Origin: Pseudoroseomonas aestuarii
GTDB taxonomy: Bacteria > Pseudomonadota > Alphaproteobacteria > Acetobacterales > Acetobacteraceae
Direction of reading: 5' to 3'
Assembly: GCF_042651065.1 (NCBI RefSeq)
Contig: NZ_JBHSCH010000002.1
Span: forward strand, 62,001 to 126,000
Length of the DNA stretch: 64,000 bases
In this document: in pieces, positions 41,200 to 48,884 of the stretch
Layout of the letters: each line of letters begins with the position of its first letter
Numbering within the stretch: position 1 is the first letter of the stretch
Position numbers and translations under genes: made by a program
The notes under the pieces: model-generated
Databases searched by the model: none
Told to the model about the DNA's origin: nothing
Seen by the model: only the letters and a program-made list of their open reading frames with translations

Positions 41200-41973
41200 G
41201 TGGAACCCCTGAAACCTGTTTCCGCCTCCGTCCGGGTCCTGCTCGGCATCGGCTTCTTCGCGCTGTTCATCGGCCTCTGGACGCTGGTGACGCTGGGGGG
41301 CTATGTGCAGCCGCTCTTCCTGGCCTCGCCCGGGCGCGCGCTGGCCGCCGGCTGGTCCCTCTTCACCGAATACAACTTCCTCGGCGATATCGGCATGACG
41401 GTGTGGCGCGTGCTGGGCGGCTTCCTGGTGGCGGCCGCCTTCGCCGTGCCGCTCGGGCTGATGATGGGCGCCTACAAGCCGGTGGAGGCCTTCTTCGAGC
41501 CCTTCATCTCCTTCGCCCGCTACCTGCCCGCCTCCGCCTTCATCCCGCTGCTGATTCTCTGGGCCGGCGTGGGCGAGGCGCAGAAGCTCTCCGTCATCAT
41601 CCTCGGCAGCGTGTTCCAGATCGTCATCATGGTCGCCGTCATCGCCGGCGCCACGCGGATCGACCTGGTGGAGGCGGCCTACACGCTGGGGGCGCGGCAG
41701 GGCGGCATCCTGCGGCGTGTCATCATCCCCGCCGCGGCGCCGCAGGTGATGGAGGCGCTGCGACTCGTGCTGGGCTGGGCCTGGACCTACGTCATCGTCG
41801 CCGAGCTGATCGGCGCGCAGAGCGGCATCGGCCACATGATCATGGACAGCCAGCGCCTGCTCGACACGGGGCAGATGATCTTCGGCATCGTCGTCATCGG
41901 CGTGATCGGGCTGGTGACGGACCTGCTGTTCAAGGCGCTCAACCGCCGCCTGTTCCGCTGGGCCTCGCTGTGA
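41200..41973 (+). CDS. ABC transporter permease, TauC/SsuC type
   Basis: A 257-residue inner-membrane permease with about six segments. The N-terminal segment LGIGFFALFIGLWTLVTL is followed by the periplasmic PGRALAAGWSLFTEYNFLGDIGMTVWRVLGGF, and the EAA loop is EAAYTLGARQGGILRRVIIPAAAPQVMEALRLVLGWAWTYVIVAEL, typical of NitT/TauT permeases. The downstream MDSQRLLDTGQMIFGIVVIGVIGL is also normal. GTG 41200 (GAGG upstream) gives the standard length; the frame from 41110 would add 30 unusual residues. It overlaps the ATPase gene as GTGA. Confidence 0.9.
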   Translation: MEPLKPVSASVRVLLGIGFFALFIGLWTLVTLGGYVQPLFLASPGRALAAGWSLFTEYNFLGDIGMTVWRVLGGFLVAAAFAVPLGLMMGAYKPVEAFFEPFISFARYLPASAFIPLLILWAGVGEAQKLSVIILGSVFQIVIMVAVIAGATRIDLVEAAYTLGARQGGILRRVIIPAAAPQVMEALRLVLGWAWTYVIVAELIGAQSGIGHMIMDSQRLLDTGQMIFGIVVIGVIGLVTDLLFKALNRRLFRWASL

Positions 41974-42797
41974 GCGGCGGCGCGCAGGCCATGCAGGGCC
42001 TTTCCATGGGTCTGTCCATCCGGGGCCTCACCCGCACCTTCCCCGGCCAGGGCCGCGCCGCGCCGACGCTGGCGCTGCAGCCCACCGACCTCGACGTGGC
42101 GCCGGGCGAGTTCGTCTCCATCCTCGGCCCCTCGGGCTGCGGCAAGTCCACCCTGCTGCGCATCGTGGCCGGGCTCGACCGGCCCACGGGCGGCCATGTG
42201 ACGCTGAACGGGCGGCAGGTGACGCGCCCGGGGCCGGACCGCGGCATGGTGTTCCAGTCCTACACCCTATTCCCCTGGCTGACGGTGCGGCAGAACATCG
42301 CCTTCGGCCTGCGCGAGAGCCGCCTGCCGGAGGCGCAGATCCGCGAGACCACGGAGAAATTCATCGCCCGCACCGGGCTACGCGGATTCGAGGAGCACTG
42401 GCCGCGCCAGCTCTCGGGCGGCATGCAGCAGCGCACGGCCCTCGCCCGCGCCCTGGCCAACGACCCCGAGATCCTGCTGCTCGACGAGCCCTTCGGCGCG
42501 CTCGACCACCAGACGCGCGAGCTGATGCAGGAGCTGCTGCTGGAGGTGTGGGGCGCCGACACGCCGGAGACCCGCAAGACCGTGCTGTTCGTTACCCACG
42601 ACATCGACGAGGCAGTGTTCCTGGCCAACCGGGTGCTGGTGATGTCGGCCCGTCCGGGCCGGGTGAAGGCGGAGGTGCCGGTGCCCCTGCCCTACCCGCG
42701 CGACTGGACGGTGAAGACCACGCCGGATTTCGCCGCGCTGAAGGCCCGGCTGATGGCCGAGATCCGCGAGGAGGTGCGCAAGGCGGCGCTGGCCTGA
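41970..42797 (+). CDS. ABC transporter ATP-binding protein, TauB/SsuB type
   Basis: A ~275-residue ATPase with Walker A LGPSGCGKSTLLRIVAGL, Q-loop VFQSYTLFPWLTVRQN, signature LSGGMQQRTALARALAND, Walker B ILLLDEPFGALD and H-loop VTHDIDEAV. The pattern matches importers of the nitrate/taurine/sulphonate group. GTG 41970 overlaps the permease stop and is given; ATG 41991 or 42006 would shorten the N-terminus by 7 or 12 residues. Together with the permease and the binding protein at 38.7 kb it makes a complete importer. DUF1289 follows on the other strand. Confidence 0.9.
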   Translation: MSGGAQAMQGLSMGLSIRGLTRTFPGQGRAAPTLALQPTDLDVAPGEFVSILGPSGCGKSTLLRIVAGLDRPTGGHVTLNGRQVTRPGPDRGMVFQSYTLFPWLTVRQNIAFGLRESRLPEAQIRETTEKFIARTGLRGFEEHWPRQLSGGMQQRTALARALANDPEILLLDEPFGALDHQTRELMQELLLEVWGADTPETRKTVLFVTHDIDEAVFLANRVLVMSARPGRVKAEVPVPLPYPRDWTVKTTPDFAALKARLMAEIREEVRKAALA

Positions 42798-42828
42798 CCC
42801 CAAGGGGGGCAGCCGCCGCTTCGCCGCG

Positions 42829-43038
42829 TCAGCCTTTCTTCTTCCGCCGCGCCGCCTCGCCGGTCACCGCGCCCTCGGCGGCCAGCGCCGCCAGCCGCGC
42901 CGGAAGATTCTCCAGAATGGCGTCGCGATAGCCGGGCATGCGCTTCCAGGCCTTGCGCTCGGGCTTGGTCATGCCGCAGCCGAGGCACCATCCGGTGTCC
43001 TCGTCGAATTCGCAGACCTTGATGCAGGGGCGTTCCAT
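42829..43038 (-). CDS. DUF1289 domain-containing protein
   Basis: A 69-residue cysteine-rich protein of the DUF1289 family: PCIKVCEFDEDTGWCLGCG has the expected C-x4-C-x8-C-x2-C layout, followed by MTKPERKAWKRMPGYRDAIL. The cysteine set suggests a zinc or iron-sulphur site, but function is not known. It lies alone between convergent and divergent neighbours. The C-terminus is lysine-rich (ARRKKKG). Confidence 0.9.
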   Translation of the reverse strand: MERPCIKVCEFDEDTGWCLGCGMTKPERKAWKRMPGYRDAILENLPARLAALAAEGAVTGEAARRKKKG

Positions 43039-43181
43039 GCTCCCGCAGATGGGAATGCCCGGCGGCGGCGCATCCCGCCCGGGCCGAATGCCAGACCGGC
43101 CCCTGGGCCATGCCCGGCCAATGCAGGACGGCAGACGCGGGGTGCTGGACGCTGGCGCGCCGCCTTGCCATCTGTGCGGCC

Positions 43182-43967
43182 ATGCAGATTTCAGACACCA
43201 TCCCCCGCGTCGCGCTGGTGACCGGCGGCGCCCGGCGGCTGGGGCGGGCCATTGCCCTGGCCCTGGCGGAGGCCGGGTTCGACATCGCCCTGCATTACCG
43301 GGGCAGCGCCGATGCGGCCGAGGCGACGGCGGCGGAGATCCGCGCCCTCGGCCGCCGCGCCCTCCCCTTGCAGGCCGCGCTGGAGCGCGAGACGGAGGTG
43401 GCGGGGCTGCTGCCCGCCGCGCAGGCGGCGCTCGGCCCGGTGGGGGTGCTGGTGAACAACGCCGCCACCTTCGAGCGCGACGAATGGCACGACGCCACGC
43501 GCGAGAGCTGGGACCGGCATATCGAGCCCAACCTGCGCGCCCCCTTCGTGCTGGCCCAGGCCTTCGCCGCCGCCCTGCCGGAGCGGGCCGAGGGGCTGGT
43601 GCTGAACATGCTGGATCAGCGCGTCTGGTCCCTCACCCCGCATTTCGTCAGCTACAGCGTCTCCAAGGCCGGGCTGTGGGCGCTGACGCAGAGCCTCGCC
43701 TTGGCGCTGGCGCCGCGCATCCGGGTCAACGGCATCGGCCCTGGCCCCGCCATTCCGAGCCCGCGGCAGACGCCCGAGCATTTCGCCGCGCAATGCGCGG
43801 GCACCCCGCTCGGCCGCGGCACCAGCCCGGAGGAGGTGGCGCGTGCCGTGCTCGCCATCCTGTCCCTGCCGGCGATGACCGGGCAGATGATCGCCCTCGA
43901 TGGCGGCCAGCACCTGCAATGGTCGCCCCAGAGGCCGCCCCAGAACGGCGAGAGGGCCGCGCCATGA
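43182..43967 (+). CDS. SDR family oxidoreductase, pteridine reductase/FolM-like
   Basis: A 261-residue short-chain dehydrogenase. The cofactor loop is ALVTGGARRLGRAIALALAEAG; the GARRLG variant and the following HYRGSADAAE are typical of pteridine reductase and FolM (dihydromonapterin reductase) relatives. NNAATFERDEW and the catalytic YSVSKAGLWAL (Tyr-x-x-x-Lys present) follow, and the end MTGQMIALDGGQHL is normal. ATG 43182 is used, as the longer frame is unconserved. Its stop overlaps the folB start as ATGA, so a role in folate or pterin metabolism fits well. Confidence 0.86.
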   Translation: MQISDTIPRVALVTGGARRLGRAIALALAEAGFDIALHYRGSADAAEATAAEIRALGRRALPLQAALERETEVAGLLPAAQAALGPVGVLVNNAATFERDEWHDATRESWDRHIEPNLRAPFVLAQAFAAALPERAEGLVLNMLDQRVWSLTPHFVSYSVSKAGLWALTQSLALALAPRIRVNGIGPGPAIPSPRQTPEHFAAQCAGTPLGRGTSPEEVARAVLAILSLPAMTGQMIALDGGQHLQWSPQRPPQNGERAAP

Positions 43968-44395
43968 GCATCGCCCCCGATGTCACCCCCGATGCCACCC
44001 CCGATGCCACCCCGGACGCGGCCCCGGGCCTACGGCGCGTCTTCATCCGCCGCCTCGGCGTCGCGGCGCGCCTTGGCGTCTATCCGGAGGAGGAGGCGGC
44101 GCCGCAGCGCGTGCTGATCGACATCGAGCTGCTGGTGACCGACGACGCCGCCCCCCATGGCGTGGGAGAGGACCGGCTGGAGCGGGTGGTGGATTACGAG
44201 GCGGTGGCCAACACCGCCCGCGGCCTGGCGCTGGCCGGCCACACCCGTCTGGCCGAGACGCTGGCCGAGCGTATCGCCTGCGCCGTGCTGGCGGGCGACG
44301 GCCGCATCCGGCTCGCCAGGGTCACGGTGGAGAAGCCGGACATCATCGCCGATGCGGAAGGCGTGGGCGTCACGGTGGAGCGGCGGCGCGGCTGA
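43964..44395 (+). CDS. folB: Dihydroneopterin aldolase
   Basis: A 143-residue enzyme of folate synthesis that cleaves 7,8-dihydroneopterin to 6-hydroxymethyl-dihydropterin and glycolaldehyde. The start of the fold is VFIRRLGVAARLGVYPEEEAAPQRVLIDIELL, RVVDYEAVANTAR is the active-site stretch, and VTVEKPDIIADAEGVGVTVER closes it. The N-terminal ~22 residues are a TPDA-rich extension coded by a tandem 12-bp repeat and are not part of the family core. It overlaps the upstream SDR gene. No folK or folP is adjacent, unlike in many genomes. Two hairpins follow the stop. Confidence 0.91.
   Translation: MSIAPDVTPDATPDATPDAAPGLRRVFIRRLGVAARLGVYPEEEAAPQRVLIDIELLVTDDAAPHGVGEDRLERVVDYEAVANTARGLALAGHTRLAETLAERIACAVLAGDGRIRLARVTVEKPDIIADAEGVGVTVERRRG
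43979..44026 (+). repeat. 12-bp tandem repeat coding TPDA in FolB N-terminus
   Basis: Near-identical units (GATGTCACCCCC, GATGCCACCCCC, GATGCCACCCCG, then a diverged GACGCGGCCCCG) lie head to tail and code a TPDA-type tail at the start of FolB. The unit preserves the frame, so slippage would only lengthen or shorten the N-terminal extension. Confidence 0.8.
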
Positions 44396-44399
44396 AGCC

Positions 44400-44418
44400 G
44401 TGCCCAGATGCTGGGCAC
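44400..44418 (+). terminator. Hairpin directly after folB
   Basis: A perfect 8-bp stem GTGCCCAG (44400-44407) with CTGGGCAC (44411-44418), loop ATG, five bases after the folB stop and followed by TTCCTGCC. It probably ends the folB transcript together with the next hairpin. Confidence 0.6.
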
Positions 44419-44439
44419 TTCCTGCCTCGGTCCTCGTCC

Positions 44440-44472
44440 GAGAGGGCCGGACGGGGCGTGTCCGGCCCTCTC
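44440..44472 (+). terminator. Long second hairpin after folB
   Basis: A perfect 13-bp stem GAGAGGGCCGGAC (44440-44452) with GTCCGGCCCTCTC (44460-44472), loop GGGGCGT. It has no T-run. It runs straight into three tandem copies of TCGCGGGCC (44471-44497). Very stable, so termination or an insulator role at the edge of the AT-rich region is plausible. Confidence 0.65.
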
Positions 44473-44497
44473 GCGGGCCTCGCGGGCCTCGCGGGCC
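44471..44497 (+). repeat. Three tandem 9-bp units TCGCGGGCC
   Basis: Three exact copies of TCGCGGGCC lie head to tail just after the long hairpin and before the gene-free AT-rich region. They are non-coding and too few to be more than a short slippage product, but their position at the boundary of the candidate origin is noted. Confidence 0.7.
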
Positions 44498-44639
44498 GCG
44501 CGAACAGCGCGCCGCGGTATTCGCGGCTCTGCGGCATGACCGCCATGCACGGCCGGCATGGTTTTCACATTGCCGTTCCGTACCGAGCTCTGCCCGCTTC
44601 TCAGGCACTTCGTGAAAATGCGTGTTACGACAAAGTTTC

Positions 44640-45000
44640 GCTCCAGGGAGAGCGGCGTAATCCACAGGCTTTTCCACCGCTGCGGTGGACAAGTTTCCGT
44701 GTCGCCACGCCGGCAAAACAGAACACAAAGAGTATATATCACGCTTCCGTGATACTGGCCGTCTCTGCGGACGGGATTTCATCCACCGCCCAGCGCACCC
44801 CGCTGCTTGCGGCGCCGCGTCAATGGCATTCTCCCTCTTGACGGGCCGGAAGCTGCTGATTTTCATATAAATCATTTAAAAACAACAGTTTGAATTTTTG
44901 CCCAAACTCTAGGCATCGTCGTGTGAAGCGCAGATGACAGCCATTTCCCTGCATTCACCCCCTGTTCATCCACAGGGTTTTCCACAGCTTCTGTGGGCAA
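44640..45000. other. Candidate replication origin / DnaA-box cluster region
   Basis: The 658-bp gap 44396-45053 has no gene. It holds two homologous clusters of DnaA-box-like 9-mers. Cluster A (44658-44692): TAATCCACA, TTTTCCACC and, on the other strand, GGTGGACAA. Cluster B (44966-45000): TCATCCACA, TTTTCCACA and TGTGGGCAA, with the same spacing. TTTTCCACA fits the relaxed box TTWTNCACA exactly; TAATCCACA and TCATCCACA are one base from both the E. coli TTATCCACA box and the Caulobacter-type TGATCCACA box. Between the clusters lies a stretch (44857-44901) of about 82% AT, the kind of sequence that unwinds at origins, plus a further TCATCCACC at 44779-44787. This organisation suggests oriC or another DnaA-binding locus. 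It is an inference from sequence pattern only. Confidence 0.55.
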
Positions 45001-45053
45001 GTCCTCCGGCTCCTGCCCTTGAGCCGGCCCGCCCGACATGGTTGATCCGCCCC

Positions 45054-47318
45054 ATGCAGAACACCGGCCCGGACGAGCCAGCCGCCGACGCGCCAGACCC
45101 CCACAGGCCCGACCCTGGCGAGCCTGCTCCCGCAGAAACGGCCACCGGGGGCGACGGCTCCGAGGCGCCCGTGCTGGAAGGCGTCGCGGTGATCGAGGCG
45201 GCGCTGGCCACCATGCCCTTCTCGCCCGGCGTCTACCGCATGCTCGATGCCAAGGGCGACGCGCTCTATGTCGGCAAGGCGCGCAGCCTGAAGAAGCGCG
45301 TGGTGGCCTACACCCAGCTTGCCCGCCTGCCGGAGCGGCTGCGCCGTATGGTGCACGGCACGCGGCGGATGGAGATCATCACCACCGGCAGCGAGGCCGA
45401 GGCCCTGCTGCTGGAGGCCAACCTCATCAAGCGGCTGCGGCCGCGCTTCAACATCGTCTTGCGGGACGACAAGTCCTACCCCTGGCTGGTGCTGACCGAG
45501 GACCACCCCTACCCGCAGATCGGCAAGCACCGGGGCGAGAAGCGCAAGGGCGCCAGCTACTGGGGCCCCTTCGCCAGCGCCTGGGCGGTGAACCAGACCA
45601 TCACCGCGCTGGAGAAGGTGTTCCTGCTCCGCTCCTGCCGCGACACGGTGTTCGAGAGCCGCGACCGGCCCTGCCTGCTGCACCAGATCAAGCGCTGCTC
45701 GGCGCCCTGCGTCGGCCGCGTCAGCCCGGAGGAGTATGCCGGGCTGGTGCGCGACGCCAAACGCTTCCTCTCCGGCGAGACGCCCTCCATCCAGAAGCGG
45801 CTGGCGGCCGAGATGGAGCAGGCGGCCGAGGCGCTGGAGTTCGAGCGCGCCGCCGCCCTCCGCGACCGTATCCGCGGCCTCACCCATGTGCAGGGGCAGA
45901 ACGCCATCAACCTGGAGGGGGTGGGCGACGCCGATGTGGTGGCGCTGCACCAGATCGCCGGGCAGAGCTGCGTGCAGGTGTTCTTCTTCCGGGGCGGGCG
46001 GAACAACGGCAACCGCTCCTTCTTCCCCTCCCACCTGAAGGACGACGCCGAGCCGGAGGAGGTGCTCTCCGCCTTCCTGACCCAGCTCTATGACGATTTG
46101 CCGCCGCCACCGCTGGTGCTGCTCTCCCATCCCCTGCCGGATGCCGGGCTGATCGCCGAGGCGCTGGCGCTGAAGGCGGGCCGCAAGGTGGAGCTGCACG
46201 CGCCGCAGCGCGGCGAGAAGCGGATGGCGGTGGACCACGCCAGCACCAATGCGCGCGAGGCGCTGGAGCGCCGCCTAGCCGAGGGCACGGCCCAGGCCGC
46301 GCTGCTGGAGGGCGTGGCCACGCTGTTCGACCTGCCGGAGACGCCGCGCCGCATCGAGATCTACGACAACAGCCACATCCAGGGCAGCCATGCCTATGGC
46401 GTGATGGTGGTGGCCGGGCCCGAAGGCTTCCTGAAGAACGCCTACCGCAAATACGCCATCCAGGGCGGCACCGGCCTGGCCGGCGCCGCGGCGCTGCGCC
46501 ACGGCGCACCCCCGCCCCCGTCCCTGTCCCCGCTGCCGGCGCCGGCCGATCCGCCGGGCGCTCCCTCCCCGCCCGCCGCCGCGCCGGTCGAGGCGCCGGT
46601 CGAGGCGCCGCGGATTCCGCCCGAGATCGCCGCCGAGGTGCCGGGCGGCCTGGCCGATACCCGCCCCTCTCCCCGCCCCGCCAACCGGCGCCCCGGCGGC
46701 GGCAGCCGCGTGGCCAGCGGCGGCGGCGACGACTTCGCCATGATGCGCGAGGTGTTCGAGCGCCGCTTCGGCCGTGCCCTGAAGGAGGACCCGGAGCGCC
46801 AGGGCGAGGGTTGGCCCGACCTGGTGCTGATCGATGGCGGCGCCGGCCAGCTCTCGGCGGCGCGCGAGGTGATGGCGGAGCTGGGGCTGGAGGATCTGCC
46901 GATGGTCGCGGTGGCCAAGGGGCCGGACCGCGATGCGGGGCGGGAATGGTTCCACAGCGCCGGCCGCGCCCCCTTCCAGCTGCCGCCGCGCGACCCGGTG
47001 CTGTACTACCTGCAACGCCTGCGCGACGAGGCGCACCGCTTCGCCATCACCACCCACCGGGCCGGCCGCTCCAAGTCGATCACCCGCAGCGAGCTGGACG
47101 AAATTCCCGGCGTGGGCAGCGCGCTGAAGCGGCGGCTGCTCAACCATTTCGGCTCGGCGCGGGGGGTGCGGCAGGCTGGTCTCGAGGATCTCGGCAACTG
47201 CCCGGGCGTCGGTCCATCGATGGCGGCGCGCATCCATGAGCATTTCCACCCTGGCGCGGGCGGGGCGAATTTGGGAAAGCACACATCGGGCAAGCCGCCG
47301 GGGCGCCCCGCGGGATAA
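45054..47318 (+). CDS. uvrC: Excinuclease ABC subunit C
   Basis: A 754-residue UvrC, which makes both incisions in nucleotide-excision repair together with UvrA and UvrB. GIY-YIG nuclease domain: FSPGVYRMLDAKGDALYVGKARSLKKRV (residues ~55-85). UVR domain for UvrB: EQAAEALEFERAAALRDRIRGL. The RNase H-like nuclease domain begins at IEIYDNSHIQGSHAYGVMVV and continues DLVLIDGGAGQLSAA. Helix-hairpin-helix at the end: IPGVGSALKRRLLNHFGS and LGNCPGVGPSMAARIHEHF. A proline/alanine-rich insert of about 80 residues (46476-46725) interrupts the region before DDFAMMREVFERRF. ATG 45054 is chosen; the longer frame would run through the DnaA-box cluster. Confidence 0.92.
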   Translation: MQNTGPDEPAADAPDPHRPDPGEPAPAETATGGDGSEAPVLEGVAVIEAALATMPFSPGVYRMLDAKGDALYVGKARSLKKRVVAYTQLARLPERLRRMVHGTRRMEIITTGSEAEALLLEANLIKRLRPRFNIVLRDDKSYPWLVLTEDHPYPQIGKHRGEKRKGASYWGPFASAWAVNQTITALEKVFLLRSCRDTVFESRDRPCLLHQIKRCSAPCVGRVSPEEYAGLVRDAKRFLSGETPSIQKRLAAEMEQAAEALEFERAAALRDRIRGLTHVQGQNAINLEGVGDADVVALHQIAGQSCVQVFFFRGGRNNGNRSFFPSHLKDDAEPEEVLSAFLTQLYDDLPPPPLVLLSHPLPDAGLIAEALALKAGRKVELHAPQRGEKRMAVDHASTNAREALERRLAEGTAQAALLEGVATLFDLPETPRRIEIYDNSHIQGSHAYGVMVVAGPEGFLKNAYRKYAIQGGTGLAGAAALRHGAPPPPSLSPLPAPADPPGAPSPPAAAPVEAPVEAPRIPPEIAAEVPGGLADTRPSPRPANRRPGGGSRVASGGGDDFAMMREVFERRFGRALKEDPERQGEGWPDLVLIDGGAGQLSAAREVMAELGLEDLPMVAVAKGPDRDAGREWFHSAGRAPFQLPPRDPVLYYLQRLRDEAHRFAITTHRAGRSKSITRSELDEIPGVGSALKRRLLNHFGSARGVRQAGLEDLGNCPGVGPSMAARIHEHFHPGAGGANLGKHTSGKPPGRPAG

Positions 47319-47337
47319 AGCTCGGGAAGAGAACACT

Positions 47338-47955
47338 GTGCCGACCGACCTGCCGAACCTGTTGACCCTCGCCCGCATCGTGGCGGTGCCGCTGCTGGTG
47401 CTGCTGGCGGCGCTGCAGACGCCATGGGGCGACGTGGCGGCCTGCGCGCTGTTCTCGGCCGCCGCCATCACCGACTATTTCGACGGCAAGATCGCCCGCG
47501 AGCGGCAGCTCACCTCCGCCTTCGGCCGCATGCTGGACCCGATCGCGGACAAGCTGCTGGTGGCGGCGGCGCTGATGCTGCTGGCCGGCCTCGGGCGGCT
47601 CTCGCTGCTCGGGCTGCTGCCGGCCATCGTCATCATGCTGCGGGAGATCCTGGTCTCGGGCCTGCGGGAGTATCTCGCCAGCCTCGCCGTCGGCCTGCCG
47701 GTGACGCGGCTGGCCAAGTGGAAGACCGGCGTGCAGATGACCGCCCTCGGCGTGCTGCTGGCGGGCGACAGCGGCGCCGGGGCCCTCGGCCTCGGCCTAC
47801 TGCCGATCGGCGCGCTGGGCGAGCTGCTGCTGTGGCTGGCGGCCGCGCTGACGCTGCTGACGGGGTGGGACTATCTCCGCGCCGGGCTGCGCCATGCCGG
47901 GCAGCAGGACAGCGCCCGCGCCAACGCCGCCCCCAAGGAACTCTCCCGCCCTTGA
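47338..47955 (+). CDS. pgsA: CDP-diacylglycerol-glycerol-3-phosphate 3-phosphatidyltransferase
   Basis: A 205-residue inner-membrane enzyme that makes phosphatidylglycerol phosphate from CDP-diacylglycerol. The CDP-alcohol phosphotransferase signature D-G-x2-A-R-x8-G-x3-D-x3-D is complete from the DYFDGKIARER stretch to FGRMLDPIADK (residues ~40-65). Four or more membrane segments are evident, and the N-terminus PTDLPNLLTLARIVAVPLL is normal. GTG 47338 is 17 bases after a purine-rich GGGAAGAG. It follows uvrC by 19 bp; the uvrC-pgsA-moaD-moaE order is common in alphaproteobacteria. Confidence 0.91.
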   Translation: MPTDLPNLLTLARIVAVPLLVLLAALQTPWGDVAACALFSAAAITDYFDGKIARERQLTSAFGRMLDPIADKLLVAAALMLLAGLGRLSLLGLLPAIVIMLREILVSGLREYLASLAVGLPVTRLAKWKTGVQMTALGVLLAGDSGAGALGLGLLPIGALGELLLWLAAALTLLTGWDYLRAGLRHAGQQDSARANAAPKELSRP

Positions 47956-48023
47956 GGCCCCCGCACTTGAGCGGGCGGCAGGGCGGGCGCATCTTTCCCG
48001 CAACGCAGTCTCAGGAGGGGCGG

Positions 48024-48623
48024 ATGGCCCAGCTTTCACGTGGCAAGACTCCCGGCAGGCCCGGCCCCTGGGCGCGTCCGGCGGGGCTGGCGCTGCTGCT
48101 GGGCCTCGGCGCCTGCGCCTCCTCCTTCACCGGCGACCCGATCACCGTGCCGGCCGACAGCCTGACCACCCAGCGCATCCTCGGCATGCCGACCCAGGCG
48201 GAGCCGCTGATGCCGGTGCCCGGCAATGTCTGGCCCACCGAGGAGGACCAGGCCGAGCGCCCCACCCTGGGCACGCCCGACATCCTCAACCGCCCGGCCG
48301 ACCCGCCGCCGCCGCCGAACCGGCCGATTCCGCGCGGCAGCAGCACGCCGCCCGAGCTGCTGACCCCCGGCACCGTGCTGCCGCGCGACAACCGCGCCGA
48401 CTTCCAGGCCCCGCCCCCGCCGGCCGAGCCGGCCCCGCCGCCGCGCCGCGCCGGGCGCGTCATCCCCACCCCCTCCGGGCCGGCCGTCACCACCACGGAG
48501 GGGGCGGGCTACAGCACCTACAACTCGCCGGGCGGCGGCTCCGGCGTCGCCATCCCGCAGGGGGCCACCACCACGCTGCTGGGCCAGGACGGCTCGGTGC
48601 GCCAGGTGCCGACGCCGCGCTGA
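48024..48623 (+). CDS. Predicted proline-rich lipoprotein
   Basis: A 199-residue protein starting at ATG 48024 with a strong AGGAGGGG ribosome site. The signal peptide ends in a lipobox LGLGAC near residue 31, so it should be lipid-anchored. The mature part is rich in proline, with blocks PPPPPNRPIPRGSSTPPELL and APPPPAEPAPPPRRAGR, and lacks a recognised domain. It overlaps moaD (TGATG) and sits inside the pgsA-moaDE run, where it is an addition to the usual order. Function unknown; a cell-envelope spacer is the simplest idea. Confidence 0.75.
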   Translation: MAQLSRGKTPGRPGPWARPAGLALLLGLGACASSFTGDPITVPADSLTTQRILGMPTQAEPLMPVPGNVWPTEEDQAERPTLGTPDILNRPADPPPPPNRPIPRGSSTPPELLTPGTVLPRDNRADFQAPPPPAEPAPPPRRAGRVIPTPSGPAVTTTEGAGYSTYNSPGGGSGVAIPQGATTTLLGQDGSVRQVPTPR

Positions 48624-48880
48624 TGGCCATGGAAATCCTCTACTTCGCCTGGGTCCGGCAGAAGGTCGGCCAGGGCGCCGAGACGCTGGAGCCGCCGGCC
48701 GAGGTGGCGGACGTGGCGGGGCTGATGCGCTGGCTGGCGGCGCGCAGCCCGGGCCATGCGGCGGCCTTCGCCCAGCCGGGGCAGATCCGCGCCGCGGTGA
48801 ACCAGGAATTCTGCCCGCCCGACCACCCGGTGCGGCCGGGCGACGAGGTGGCCTTCTTCCCCCCCGTGACGGGCGGCTGA
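48623..48880 (+). CDS. moaD: Molybdopterin synthase small subunit MoaD
   Basis: An 85-residue ubiquitin-fold sulphur carrier. It ends in VTGG, the Gly-Gly tail that receives the thiocarboxylate. The opening EILYFAWVRQKVGQ and the DEVAFFPPVTGG end match MoaD; the length is typical. ATG 48623 overlaps the lipoprotein stop as TGATG; ATG 48629 is an alternative. It pairs with moaE four bases downstream to form the molybdopterin synthase that converts precursor Z to molybdopterin. Confidence 0.92.
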   Translation: MAMEILYFAWVRQKVGQGAETLEPPAEVADVAGLMRWLAARSPGHAAAFAQPGQIRAAVNQEFCPPDHPVRPGDEVAFFPPVTGG

Positions 48881-48884
48881 GGCC

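Noticed and set aside
44030..44875. Minus-strand open frames in the folB/gene-free region
   Set aside because: Compositionally atypical, not homologous to anything recognised, and crossing the boxes and hairpins, so taken as chance frames.
44934..45053. Upstream extension of uvrC from ATG 44934
   Set aside because: The added residues do not resemble UvrC, no ribosome site is present, and the sequence coincides with the second DnaA-box cluster. ATG 45054 fits the family better.
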